Below are positions 26,201-39,100 of a DNA stretch of 64,000 bases, piece after piece. Position numbers and translations under genes: made by a program. The notes beneath the pieces were generated by a model. That model had not been told where the DNA came from. It did no database searches and saw only the letters and a list, made by a program, of their open reading frames with translations. The number at the start of each line of letters is the position of its first letter. Within the stretch, counting starts at the first letter, position 1. Source of the DNA: Cheiracanthium punctorium (taxonomy: Eukaryota > Arthropoda > Arachnida > Araneae > Cheiracanthiidae); the NCBI GenBank assembly GCA_038373885.1, contig JAWZYV010006201.1, positions 558,001 through 622,000 on the forward strand, in the 5' to 3' direction.

Positions 26201-29200
26201 CTCTTTAAGGGTATTTCAACATTTTTTAAGGCTGGTAAAGTATTTTATGACTACTCTATTGAGAAACATACTGTGGAATAATTGTTGAAATATCAATTAA
26301 GCACTGTTTGTTATCTATGTAGATAAAAAAAAATAACTGTGAATAATCTCATAAATGTAATGGTTTTTGAGTTTAAAACTATAAATCATTCTGCATATTA
26401 AATATTTATGTTAAGATGCACCTTTAAAATCCAGAGTGTGAATAAGCTTCTTGCAAGTTTTGAATGGGTAAACATCTAAGTTTAGAAAGAAAATAATGCG
26501 CAGTATGAGCTTAAGAAATTAAATTTAGCATAAAAAGGGAGGATTTCTTAAAATTATTTTTAGCCCCAGGGATAAGAAAACTACTTTATGAAGGAAAATT
26601 TTCAGATATTTATGGTAAATGATTCATTCTACAGTCTGTAGAATAAAATTTACTATTAAAGGAAAATATATTAATGTACAGTAAAAATCAAAATGCAAAT
26701 TATGCATCTGCTGACCAGAAAGGAACATTTTCAGCATACAAATTTAACTTACAAGGATGCCACTTATGAAATAACAAAAGAGGAAATCATACACAGTTAA
26801 AAGAAATAAAAAGGAAATATTCTTTGAATTAAAATAAATAATAATAATAATAATAGCTAAAATGTGGGAAATTATGGCACAAAGCAATTAATATTACATT
26901 AAATGACATAGCTGAAAAGTATTTTTTTTTTTTTAATGTGTTGTATGGGGGGGGGAAAAAGGTGAGTTTTTTTTTTTTTTTTTTCTTGCACAGTAATTTT
27001 TTTTCCCCCAATACACATTTTATTTTGCACCATATTTATTTTTATTTGAGCCTGATCTTTTTAATGAAGTTTTTACTTCCTCGATTACTTGGGGGGGGGG
27101 GGGGGGGGAGGAAGGAGAAACAAAGGAAAAGCAATAGGAGCTAATTTTTACTCTTACAGCATTGGAGATTTAAATAAAGGGGAAGAAATATTAATTTTCA
27201 AGAGCGATGGAAAAAGACATTTGGAATGCTGGAATCGAATTTTTACGGCGAAACAAATAAACAAGTGGTGGATGTTGTGTTATTAATGCAATGCTATGCG
27301 AGGGCTATCATCTTCCTAAGAGGGTGTGTGTGCCTTGAGTGGAAGACTTTTTAAAGGGTTTAAAGCAAACAAATGGTAGAATTAACAGAAAAGGAAAAGA
27401 CAAATTATCGAATCTGCTAGATATAAAAAAAAGGGGGGGGGAATTACACTGACATTCTAATGCCTACTACTTAAAACTTCTATACCTCCCATCCATGCTC
27501 CATTTAATAAAATTTCTTTAAATGGTGCAGTAAACTCGAATCTGTGCAAAAATAATCTGTTAGATATCAGCAGACTTACTACCTCCTAAAACAATCTAAT
27601 ACTTAAAAGGATGAGATGGGTTTAAAAAAAGAAATTTTTTATTTTATGACACTAAAACGTAATAAAAGCAAAACATCTCAAAACGTTAGCCATATCCCTT
27701 GAGGACTTAAACATTTAATAAGCTAATTAAATGAGAACCGGAGAGCTGGATATTTGGCAATCTTAGAATATAAACAAAACAGCAGAATTCTGTGAAAATT
27801 CATGAAGGAAAAAATGTAAGACATTTTTAAAAACAAAATATAGCTCCTGATTTTATTAAGATAAAAATTAAAAAATAAAAGTTTATTATTAAGAGGCATA
27901 AAAAAAATTGAGATTTCTCAAAATCAAAAAATCGGTAAAAAAAGAGCAAGTTTTAAGCCAAAAGTGCATAAGTTGGCAAATATGAAGAGGAGATCTGCTG
28001 TTTGGCGAAAAAGTGACCTGGATTTAGACAATACTTACAGTCTTACAGTTGAAAATTTAGAAAAACACTTAGCTGTGCATAGCAATAAAAATTATTATGA
28101 AAATAGTTTTGTAGCACAATTATCATAAATTGGCATTTCTAAGACTGTACATAAATTTGTTTGCTGTTAAGTCATAAAAAACATTCACTAATTTTTATAC
28201 TCATTTTCATGCAATTGCTAACTAAAGAAAATATGCAACTATATTTTAAACAGGAAATAAGTATCAAAACATGCTTTTACATTTGAACCTTGTTAACTGA
28301 ATTCGATGCTGCTAAATTGAATTTTCAAAAATAAAGATTTGTGCTTTGAGAGGATTAAGCACATTTCATGTAAGCCAGTATTTCATCTTAAGCAGCTTTG
28401 CATTAACAAGGCCAGACTGTACTTTTAAATACATATAATCCACTATAATTATAACAATATAATGCATCATACACCAAAAACATACAGCCATCTTTTACCT
28501 ACATCATAAAGTTTATCAAATTCTCATAAATGATGTTAGTAAAAAAAATGCTACCTTAAAAGCCAAAAATTTTGGCTTTTTATACGGCTGGAACATTGAA
28601 GGACTGACAGGTTGAAAAAGGGCTTGATGAGCAGCAGCTAAAGCACCACCTTGCAGACCATCCTGAGCATTATCAGGTTCAGCAGCTGGAGCAGGTACAT
28701 TTGTAGAATCACTCTAAAATAGATTTTACAAAAAATAAATAATCCACATTTGAATCAATTACAACAGACATCAATAAGTTTTTTTTTTTTAAGTTAACAC
28801 TTTGAGAGCAAAGTTTTCAGAAAATGGACAACAAATTTATGCTGTTACGGGAAATAAAACAGTGAAAGATATACACTATTAACACTGTTTTTATTTAGCC
28901 AATGAGTAAGTATTATTTAGACAGAGTAAAGGATTTTATTTGGGTATAGATTTTTTTTTTTTTTTTTTTGGATTTTCTGATATCAGAAAGTACAGACTAA
29001 CCTTTAACTATTTATGCTGTTATCATAGTACTGCAATCAGAAGAAATTCTCACAAAAAAAAAACATTGGGTGAACATGTACATTGTTATAAAAATAGACT
29101 AAAAGACAATCTACTGTCTAACCTGCCTTCAACAACATCAGTTGTGTGTGCCACATTTCACAAGTTACTCGAAAAAAAAATTTAAATTAAAATGTTTCTA

Positions 29201-32200
29201 AAAATATTTTTCTCATATCTTTAAGCCGACTTAATATATCTTCTTGTCTATTCTTCATTTTATCAGCTCGAAGCATTTGTCCGGCTAATATCAACCTAAT
29301 TAGTGACACACAAAATTTCTACGCTTTAAAGGAACTAAAATTTAATAAAAGTAATATAAATTCATTAAGGAAAAAATAAAGTAGCAAAAAGACTTTAAAA
29401 AAAGCTAAAATGCTGATATTAAATACCTGATCATCGATATTCACATCACCCAATAGGTAAGATCGTATATCTAATATATATGAGACACCAATACACCATG
29501 AACGAACAGAAAATTTTAACCAGTTCCTCATGTGTCCTTGTTCTAATAAAGCGGGTAATACTACTTGAAGGAGCACCAATTCTAAAGACAGCTCACTGTA
29601 AGGCATATCGCTGTTAATAAATAAATAAAATTACTTAATACTGTATAGATGAAATAGCAAAACACAAGTCATTTTTCCTTATATGCTAATATTTTTATCA
29701 TGCAAAGAAAAAAAAATAGTTTAATCAACAGGCATACTTTTAAAAAGGGAAAATGCTAAAAAATCTTGATAACAATTAGTCATGCAATTAGTTTGATATC
29801 ACTCTACCGATTAACCCTTTCGCAATGGGAAGCACAGACGCACTCTTTTCGCCGAGTCTGGCAGTCTCTTTCTCGAGTGTCTGTCCAGGGCCGGAGTGTT
29901 TTTTTTATTAAGCCTAAATGCATGAAATTACCCAAATATTAACATGTTGTTTAATAATGTTCTGTAGAGTATTTAAACAGCATACGCTTTTGAAATATTT
30001 TGCATCATTACTACTATTTTAAGCTCAGTTAAACATTTTTGACATTCTAACAGTAAAAAGAGAAAAAATTCGCGGCTACAAGATCAAATTATCCACTAAA
30101 AACTGGACTGCAAACCGAAATACCCAATGCTGTAATGAAAATAAAACTCCCCTGCTTACTATAAACTACAAGCGAATTCAAAGAGCTGCCATAAAGCGTG
30201 CTATTTGGAAACACTCATTTCCCTTATGTTTATATAATCAACAAACGCATGTATGTAAAAACACATGTATGTGAGTAATGCTACTCTCATTTTGAGTAGA
30301 AGGTCAAATCTACATGTATCTGAAACCATATGGACATACAATGCCATATTGTGCCAAAAGTTATAGTTTTAAAACGTTCCAAGACACTGGCACAAATGTG
30401 TGATGGCGGGGGGCGAACAAGATAAAGCTCTGGCAAGCCAGTGTGTCGACCGGGAATTGAGTGTGTTTCTTGCTGGCACTTACACCTGACAGTCGAGTGT
30501 GAAAGGGTTAAAACTCAGTATAAAACGCGAAAATTTTTAAATATTTCATTGCACAATATATTCTTAAAAATTAAAGGTTGATTCCTACAGAATTGTAATT
30601 GTATCTCGATTACAATTCTGTTCATCCTTTTAATTTTTCCATTAAATTAAATATTCAAACAACCTGAACTAAAAGGTTTTAATTATATTAATCATATGAA
30701 AACCATTAAAATGTTTCTATAGCCTTTACATTTTTCCCCTTCTATCTGACACATTCTTAGTTTTAGTTCAATTTACTATGTTAAAATGTAAATTTGAGAA
30801 AAAATTAAGTTCATATCTTAACTGTTTATGCGTGTAGTGAGAAAGGCCCCTTGAGTTTTCAAAAACACATTGTGCAATAAAATAATATTTAAAAAAAATT
30901 CTCTTTTACAATAAGCCAAAATAATATTTTTTATCAATCAAATAATATAATACTAGTTAACCCAATTTTTTTTTTTTTTTTTTTTTAAATGCATGCATTC
31001 ATTCTTAAGAAGAAAAAACCCACCGAAATGGGATCATGATTTTGTACATTTTTAAAAGTAGACTGTTTCCTTAAACTATCATACAAATTATTCTATTTTC
31101 TTGTTATTCCTACATCTATGATTTGAATATCTACAGCTGCAGGGCTGCTAACTACTACACATTTGGCGTAGTAACTACGCATTGTTTACTTTTTCTACGC
31201 TCTACGCAACGCATGTTGAGAACTACGCTTTTTTCCTTCTTTTTCAAGGTAAAGAAATCTACAGCCAAAAATGTACCATCTTATATAAATTTGGTATTTT
31301 TTTATATTTCAATATCCCTAACTTATTTTATGTTTTGTACGTGGATAGAAAGATATCTGCGCACCCCTGCCAAGTAATCGACTTGACGTTGGCGCAAGTT
31401 AGCTGGCCGTAAGATTTTTCGACTCCTTGGCTCTCTCCCCAGCCACGGAAACGTTCGCTAACGGATCTTGGCCAATCGGATGACTCTGCTCAGACGGCTT
31501 TCTTGACGTCAACGAAGGGCGCGTTCGAGAATTCATCGGTTGTGCACCGGCAACACTGGTGCACGACCAGAGCGTCCGAAAAGGCGGAGCGTTGGGCGGA
31601 GCTCTGGAATTAACCGCGTTCGAAAACGTTTTGGTCATGTAGCGGTTGTCTGCTCAACGTGACCAGAGCGCAACCAGAATGACCCTGCTAGCGAGGTGGG
31701 TTATTCCGGTTATTAGCGTAGTGTTGCCAATGTTTATTTTTGTTTTCTTGGCTTGGAATTGGATGTGTTGAGGATGACCGAAACCGGTTGACAACCGTGA
31801 CGTCACTTGCACCGGTGCATAACCAACCGGTGAATTCTCGAACGGGCCCGAAAGCTACCGTTCCTACCATGTTGGGCTTGGGCAACAGAAATACGCACAA
31901 TACGCAAAGGGTGCGCACATCATCTATTTTCCTTGGTCGTGCGTGCGCTGAAACTTTTCGGTTCCCTCTCTACTTTGTGCTGTAGGGAAATAAATATGAA
32001 TTGCGCGCGAACGGATTGAACTATCATTGCGAACTAAGTCGCGTGCTTTGGCGTTCTTTAGACGTATAGTTTATTTATCCGTTGCTGTTATCATTTTGGT
32101 TTAGTATACCGCGTGCACGTGCTACTTTATAGGACTCCGTGGTTTATCGCTATGTTAAAATAACGGAATTAACGTTTGCAGTTGAGTAGTGCAGTAACGT

Positions 32201-33137
32201 ATCAGTTGAGGCGAAAAAAAAAAAAAAAGATTGCGGGCCAAAAGGGCTAAGCTTCAATATACATCCTACTTTTTTTTGGCTCCAAAATTAGCGATAAATA
32301 TATTTGACGTTTTTCTGGAAATGCGAATAAATTCTGCGCTACATTCCGTTTTTATTCTTTTTCACAACATTTTCTTAACATTTTTTAATTCTTTTTGTTG
32401 TTATTTTTTAGTTTTTCGATAATTTTTATCGTTAAGATGAAACGCTGGGTTGAGGGTTGCGGAGCCTCCCCCCCCCCCCCCACACACACATAAAAATCAA
32501 TTGTTAGTTAATATTTTTTAAATTTGTGTTGTTTAGATTCTTTACCCTAAATTCTTATAACAAATATTCAAATTTTAGCAGTGTATTCAGTTGGAAAACA
32601 CGTTTGAAAATGCTCACAGCTACTTTGTTTCTTTGGCGCCGTCAAAAACGGCATTTTTGGCACCAAAAATCAAGGTAGGATGTATTTTGAATGTGGGCCA
32701 ATTAGCAATTGATAATGTAGAAAATGAATCTGTTTGTAGCATTTGTGCTGTTAATTAATAAGTATCATATTTTTATTTTCTCAATGTAACTTTTTTTTAG
32801 TTAGTTTTTAAGGGCAATAATGCAATAACTTCAGGGTGTTTAGTGTAGGTGATACAAAATATCATGGTCCCAAGGCGCATCTAGTATAACAAAAGCGCGC
32901 AACTACACATGAAACATTGAAAACTACACATTTTTATTCTTTGTACTACACATAAAGGTTGAAAGAGGTTGGCAGCCCTGCAGCTGTTGTTAAATTGTTT
33001 CATTTTAACATTGATAGATTCACAAATTTTGAAGACTTGCAAATCTATTTAAAACAATTTGAAAAAATCCATATAATAAAAGACCAGGGATTCTTATCAG
33101 TAATGCTTCTATGTGGTACTATTTATTTCACATTAAA

Positions 33138-33180
<43 letters not shown>

Positions 33181-36100
33181 TATTTATTACACTTGTGGAC
33201 CCACAATGTTTGATCAACTGGTTTAAAATTTTGTACAAATATGTAAAAGGATATAGGAGAGGCTGTAGGTGACTAAAATCATGAAAATCCATTTGTCCCC
33301 TGATTTTTACCAACTGTCAGGAACTTTCAACAGCACAGAACGTAAACAATTTCGGATTTTTCATTAGTTTAATACATCATATTAAGTATCAAAATTAATA
33401 ATCTCTGATGTAAAAATTATGCCATGAGAAAATAATTTTGTAATTTTTATGATTTCGGTTAGCTTAGAACAGCTGTTTGTGATTAAGAAGATTGAAAATT
33501 AACATTTTTCAAAACACCCATAAAATAAAGATTCCAAGTATTTCAATGGCTTTTATTAAACCACTGAAAATGGATATACAGGGATATGCCAGCTGAAATT
33601 AAATTTTGGAGCAATTTGTGGAGTAAGAAAAAAAGACATTTTTGGAGCAAGAAAAACAGATTTCTGGAGCAATTTGGAGCAAGAAAAAGTCACTTTTGGA
33701 GAATAAGAATGTCAATTTTGAAATGCAAATTTATTTTTGCAGGGAAAGGGAAAAGTCATTAAAGAATGCCAATCAAAAAAATGAAAATTAAGGAGGTTCT
33801 TAAAAACTCTTAGCTTATAACAAAAACCAGTTTTTTTTTTCTTTTTTTTTTTTAGAAAAGGGGGGGGGAAGAGTCAGAAGCTTGTGAAATAAATAAAAAA
33901 TACAGTTATTTTACACATTGCTATACAAAATATCTATTTTAAAACAAAAATGCAATATTTACTAAACTATATTAACTACCACTAGTGGCTAGTAAAAAAT
34001 TTGGTAACAAAAAATTACAAATTTATATAAAATTAAAGTTAAAACAGAGGTTAATTTTTACTCTTAAGGCATTGGAGGTTTAAACAAAGGGATGCCAAAG
34101 AAAAAATATTCATTTTTAAGATTAATAGAGAATGATTGAAATTAGAATGCTTAGAATGTGTGATGACTTTTGTAAAAATTCGGAAGATTTACAAACGTTT
34201 AAACATATATGGAAAAATTAAAAATGTAGCAGTTTTGCTGAATTTGGAGCAAAAATGTCCAAAAATGATCTTTTTGTAGCAGATTGGCACATCAGGATTG
34301 ATTTGGCACAATTTGGAGCAATTGGAGCAGCTGGCACATCCCTGGATATATATTGAGCATCTTAGTTTATATTAGAAGTTATAATTCACTTTGATCTGCA
34401 AATGAAATTACAACTAGCTTGTTACCAAATAGTAGCCATATTTGCACAACATAAATAAACCTCTCTTTAATAGTTATGGCACAAAAAGGGTCTCTGTTAT
34501 TGAGTTAGCTTGGCTTTGATCCACTAATAGTAGCAGGTAACGCTGCTAGAACACATAAATAAGTATATGATAGTACATGTAACAAAATTTTCTATTGCTA
34601 AACTTTTAGAAATACTGGACACACATAAAGATTATAAATAAAATAATTAATATGATAACATGCCAATTATCTGAAAAAAAAATATATATATCTATTGTAT
34701 GCCTCTATTAAAGATTAAAAGTTCATAAATATATAAAGGAGAGAGAGGAACAACTAAGAAAGATTTAAAAAAAAACCCAGCTAAGTTTGCAACGATATAC
34801 ATACTTAGCAAGCATAACTTGGTAAGGAAGAAAGCTTGGAGCTATTTTTTCAATGATTCGAACAGGGAGCCAAACAACAAGAAGAATTGTAGTTCCAAAT
34901 GTCACAAGAGATATCAAAACTCGACGAATATGCCTCAATATAGGTGAATGTATCATCTGAAAATAAAACATGACACAGTATGTATTGTGTTAAAAATGCA
35001 TTAGTAAATACTAAAATTGTTTCTAGAAATTAGCAAATTTGCATTTAAAATAGGGCCACACAAAACATTATACAAATCATTAAGAAAATATCATTAATAA
35101 CTCTACTACTTACTTAAATTAATTTTACTTGAATTGCATTTAAAAAAATAATTTTACAGTAAATACAAAAGTAACAGATTCTCTAAGTTAAAGCTAACCA
35201 AAGTCAAAGGAAGGAAGAAAATCTGAAACATTTTCAGATTTTAAATATGCACTAAAGTGCTATATATTAAAAGCGTATCATAATTTATGCGTCGTCCCCA
35301 TTTTTTTTTTCCCTTATTCCATTAAGTTGGAAAGTGTATCATTCATGAGTGTGCTGTATTTTTCTTCCTTGTTTCATAAAACCAATCTTTGGAATCTAAA
35401 TCTATCTTCAAATTGCCTATTAAAACTATTTTACAATCTTTGCCAAGTATATTACAACTATACTTCACCATTACACTTCACAGTACTACTGGCACACTGT
35501 GTCATAAGCATTAATGCTGAATAAAAACCTAGAAAAATATTTTGGAAAAAATCCTAGATTTGATAATTGAGCACTTAAAAGGTGTGCGGTGTTATGTTTG
35601 CTAATAATACATCCAATACTAATTAGGTGTAATAATTATAGTAAATAAAATACATTAAAATAATACCTCATGAATGGGATTAAAGTCAGGATCATTCAAG
35701 TTCTTTAAGAACCATAAAACACCTGGGCGCAAGACTTCTCTTAACAGGAGAATAAATGATGCAAAGTAAAAAACATACACCATTCCAGCAAGCCAGTGAA
35801 TGAACATTGATGTACCAGGCGCAAGTTTAAATCCAGCCTCTCTGTCTTGAATAGTAGCATCCAATAGTGTCTAGAAAGTAAAACAAGTTTCAGTCTGCCG
35901 CTAGAAATATTAACAGGGTTTTATTTTATTTTTTTTTACTGAAAACACTAATATACCTTGAGGAGGGAAAAAATACTAACTGGAAAGTTGGTTAAAAACA
36001 ACCATCTTCAAAAGTTAGAGAGAAAATGCTTTTTAATGAGATAAAATTTGTTTATGACAATTTGTAAGGTACAATTTGAACAACAGATCAGGTTGGACTA

Positions 36101-39100
36101 AACGCAAATTGCAGCACGTGCAAAAATGAGTTTTGGCATCCCTTACAATGAAAATGGGTGCAGAAAACCTTTTTAAAAAATGGCATGGGGGCTTTATAAC
36201 CGAAATCTATGAGCTGAACTGAATTATAAACTTGAAGTTAATATCTGAAGTAAAAATTTTGAAGGGTTTAAAAACTAATTAGTAATAAATAGTAAATATT
36301 AAAATATTTAGTACCTTTTCATTATTTTTTTCTTTTAAAAGTACCTTTTTTTGTGCAAATTCTTAAACTGGCAATTTGAACTTTCAATAGACATACTTTA
36401 CTGTACTGCAAACTAAAGTGCAAACTCCTAACAAATTCTTTTACTCAGTTTACATTTTTGTCAAAAAGAAAATAAAAGGTTTTTTTTTTTTATTATTAAA
36501 AACTACAATAGATGTTTTATGTGAATTAATATTCATGAAAAACACATTTTTATTTAAATTTATTAAGTTATTTCAGTACATTAGAAAAAGTTCAGAAATA
36601 CAAACTTTGGTACACACTTTTCTAGAAGAGGTACATCTATGTCAACTAGAAATTGGCAGAAGTAGTGTCAATTCTTAACTGTTACTCAATTTTCAATTTT
36701 ATATTGGATGCAATCCCCCCTTTTCCAGTAGGTAAATTGTCATTTTATTTTACATACTTAATTATCTGAATAAGGCTAAGAGGCATCATTAAGTTCCCCC
36801 CCCCCCCCCAATCGCTCATTGTTATCAAAAACCTGTGGTCTTGAGGTCATCAAATTAAGCGGCAACTACTCTAGACCATATTTGACAAAGACTAAATATA
36901 AGTATCTCCTTAAGCCCCCCTAAATACTCAAGACTAAAACACCATTTTTTAAAAACTTACCAAAGAACAAATGTCAAGCCACCATCCGCAAACCAATGGG
37001 AATATGCCTATTTCGATCACTGAAAGCAAAGATACTTTTATCACGACATAGCATATTCCAAGTAGTCTTCGAGTTCTATTCAATCGTACTAAGGCAGCAG
37101 CACCATGCAGCAGGGCAAGAACAATCCCAACATTGATGTAACCAAAAAGAGTGGTCAGTAAACCTTCAAACTCCGGAGTTCTTACCTGAAAAGTAATAAA
37201 GCATTTCAATCATGGTAATGCATCAACATTCAGTTAAATATAAATAAAATACTTTTTTATGCTCCTTGAAGGCTATTATACTTCATTTACAATAGTTAGG
37301 CATTCAGTTTATAACAAATATGACTTTTAACCAATTAATCAATGAAATGTTTTAGTGAAAATTAACTCTACAATTAGAAAATAAGCATAGTTCAAGTTTC
37401 TTCTTTTAAATTGATCAAATGAAAGAAAATTTATTTGTAGGAATTGACCAAGTTTTAATACACATGCACTATTTTATTCTTCATTCATTTAAGAGAAAAC
37501 AATAGCTTCAGATTCCACAAAAATTTCCAAAGGTATGTATCAAACATTCTAAAATTTAAGGAAAATTAAGACAAACTTTTTTTGTGTGGGGAGGACTATT
37601 AATGTGAATAATTATTTTGATTGGTGAAATTTAAGTAAATAAAAAAAGAGTACATCAAATAGTAAAATTAAGCTCAATTTGTTTTCTTTTTAACCAGAAA
37701 CAAATTTTAAAGTCCAACTACTTTTCAAATGATATACTAATAAATGGCAAAAAAATTCTTTTTAACCTCGTCGTTCTCAAAAATTTTTATGCCTTAATAC
37801 AGTATGATATTATATAGTAGTTTCAGAAAAAAGTAAAATGCAAAATAAAATGTCTTGCTGTATTTATTTATTTTTGTGAGTGTGTATGTTTCAATGCTTG
37901 TAATTTGTCAATTTATCTTGAAATTTTGTTAGTTATTTAATGAGATGTATACAACTTCTAATCACAAATCTACAATGTGATGCTTACAGCCAATAAAAAT
38001 AAGTAGTTGAAATCTATGACAAATAGAAACATGCACATATTTATTCCTTCACACACAAAAAAGTATTTTTTTAAAGAAAATACAAAGTACAAGCTGTACT
38101 GGAAAGCAATATTTATTTTTTTAAATAAGTAAAATTTAAATTCAAACAAATAAAGTTTTATTAAGCGTTTAATTACAAACAAGTTCTGCCAAAATAATGG
38201 TGGTATAGGTTTATACATGGAATGCAACAGATTTGTATTTGTAACATTATAAAGCAAGAACTTAAAAAAGTTTTCCAAGTTCTGGAAATGTGTGAAAAAA
38301 GATGAGTATGGCTGCACACCCTTCTTGGATGGCAAATTTTAAAATGCCCTGAAATTGACTTTCAGGTTTTTACGAGTGTTACATTTTATAGCAAGAATTT
38401 TATGGATATCTCTTTTCACTTTGAGATAGAGAGGAATATGCTTAAAAAATAAATAAATAATAAAGAAAATTGGCTTCCATTCCTTATAGGTCAATAATTT
38501 TGGAAAATTCTCTTACTGAGCAACCCTAAGAACCACATATACATGCCAAATTTCATATTATTAGCTTCAGTAGTTTTGGCTAAGCAAAATACTGACATAT
38601 GCAAAACTGACATTGCTTTCCAGTCCCTTTAACAGTAACTGTAAACCTGGTTAAAATGTACTTACATATTCTTTGAATCCAAAGCACGACAAAGAAATAT
38701 GACCAATATGATAAGGAAAAAAGGCTAAAAAGGAGAGAAAATAAAACATTAATTTACACTATGAATATAAGAAAAAAATTAAATTAACAAAGACGGGGGC
38801 CTCACTGCATATTTGACTCAAAATTAGTTGTAATAGTGACCATTTTTGTCAAAATAGTGGCCTTTTTAGTTACCAACTAAAGAAAAAAAAGTGATTGAAA
38901 TAGTCACTACAATTACATACTGAAGCAGCATTTCATATTTTGTTTTAGTTATATATATTGCTATATTCCTGTTTCAACGAAATAATTTTTATGCAACCTT
39001 AGAAAGCAATTTGGACAACAATTTTAGAAATACAAATTGAAATAAAACTTAAAATAACTTCCCTGGTTTGCTAATTTCATATAAATGCTGCGATACAAGA

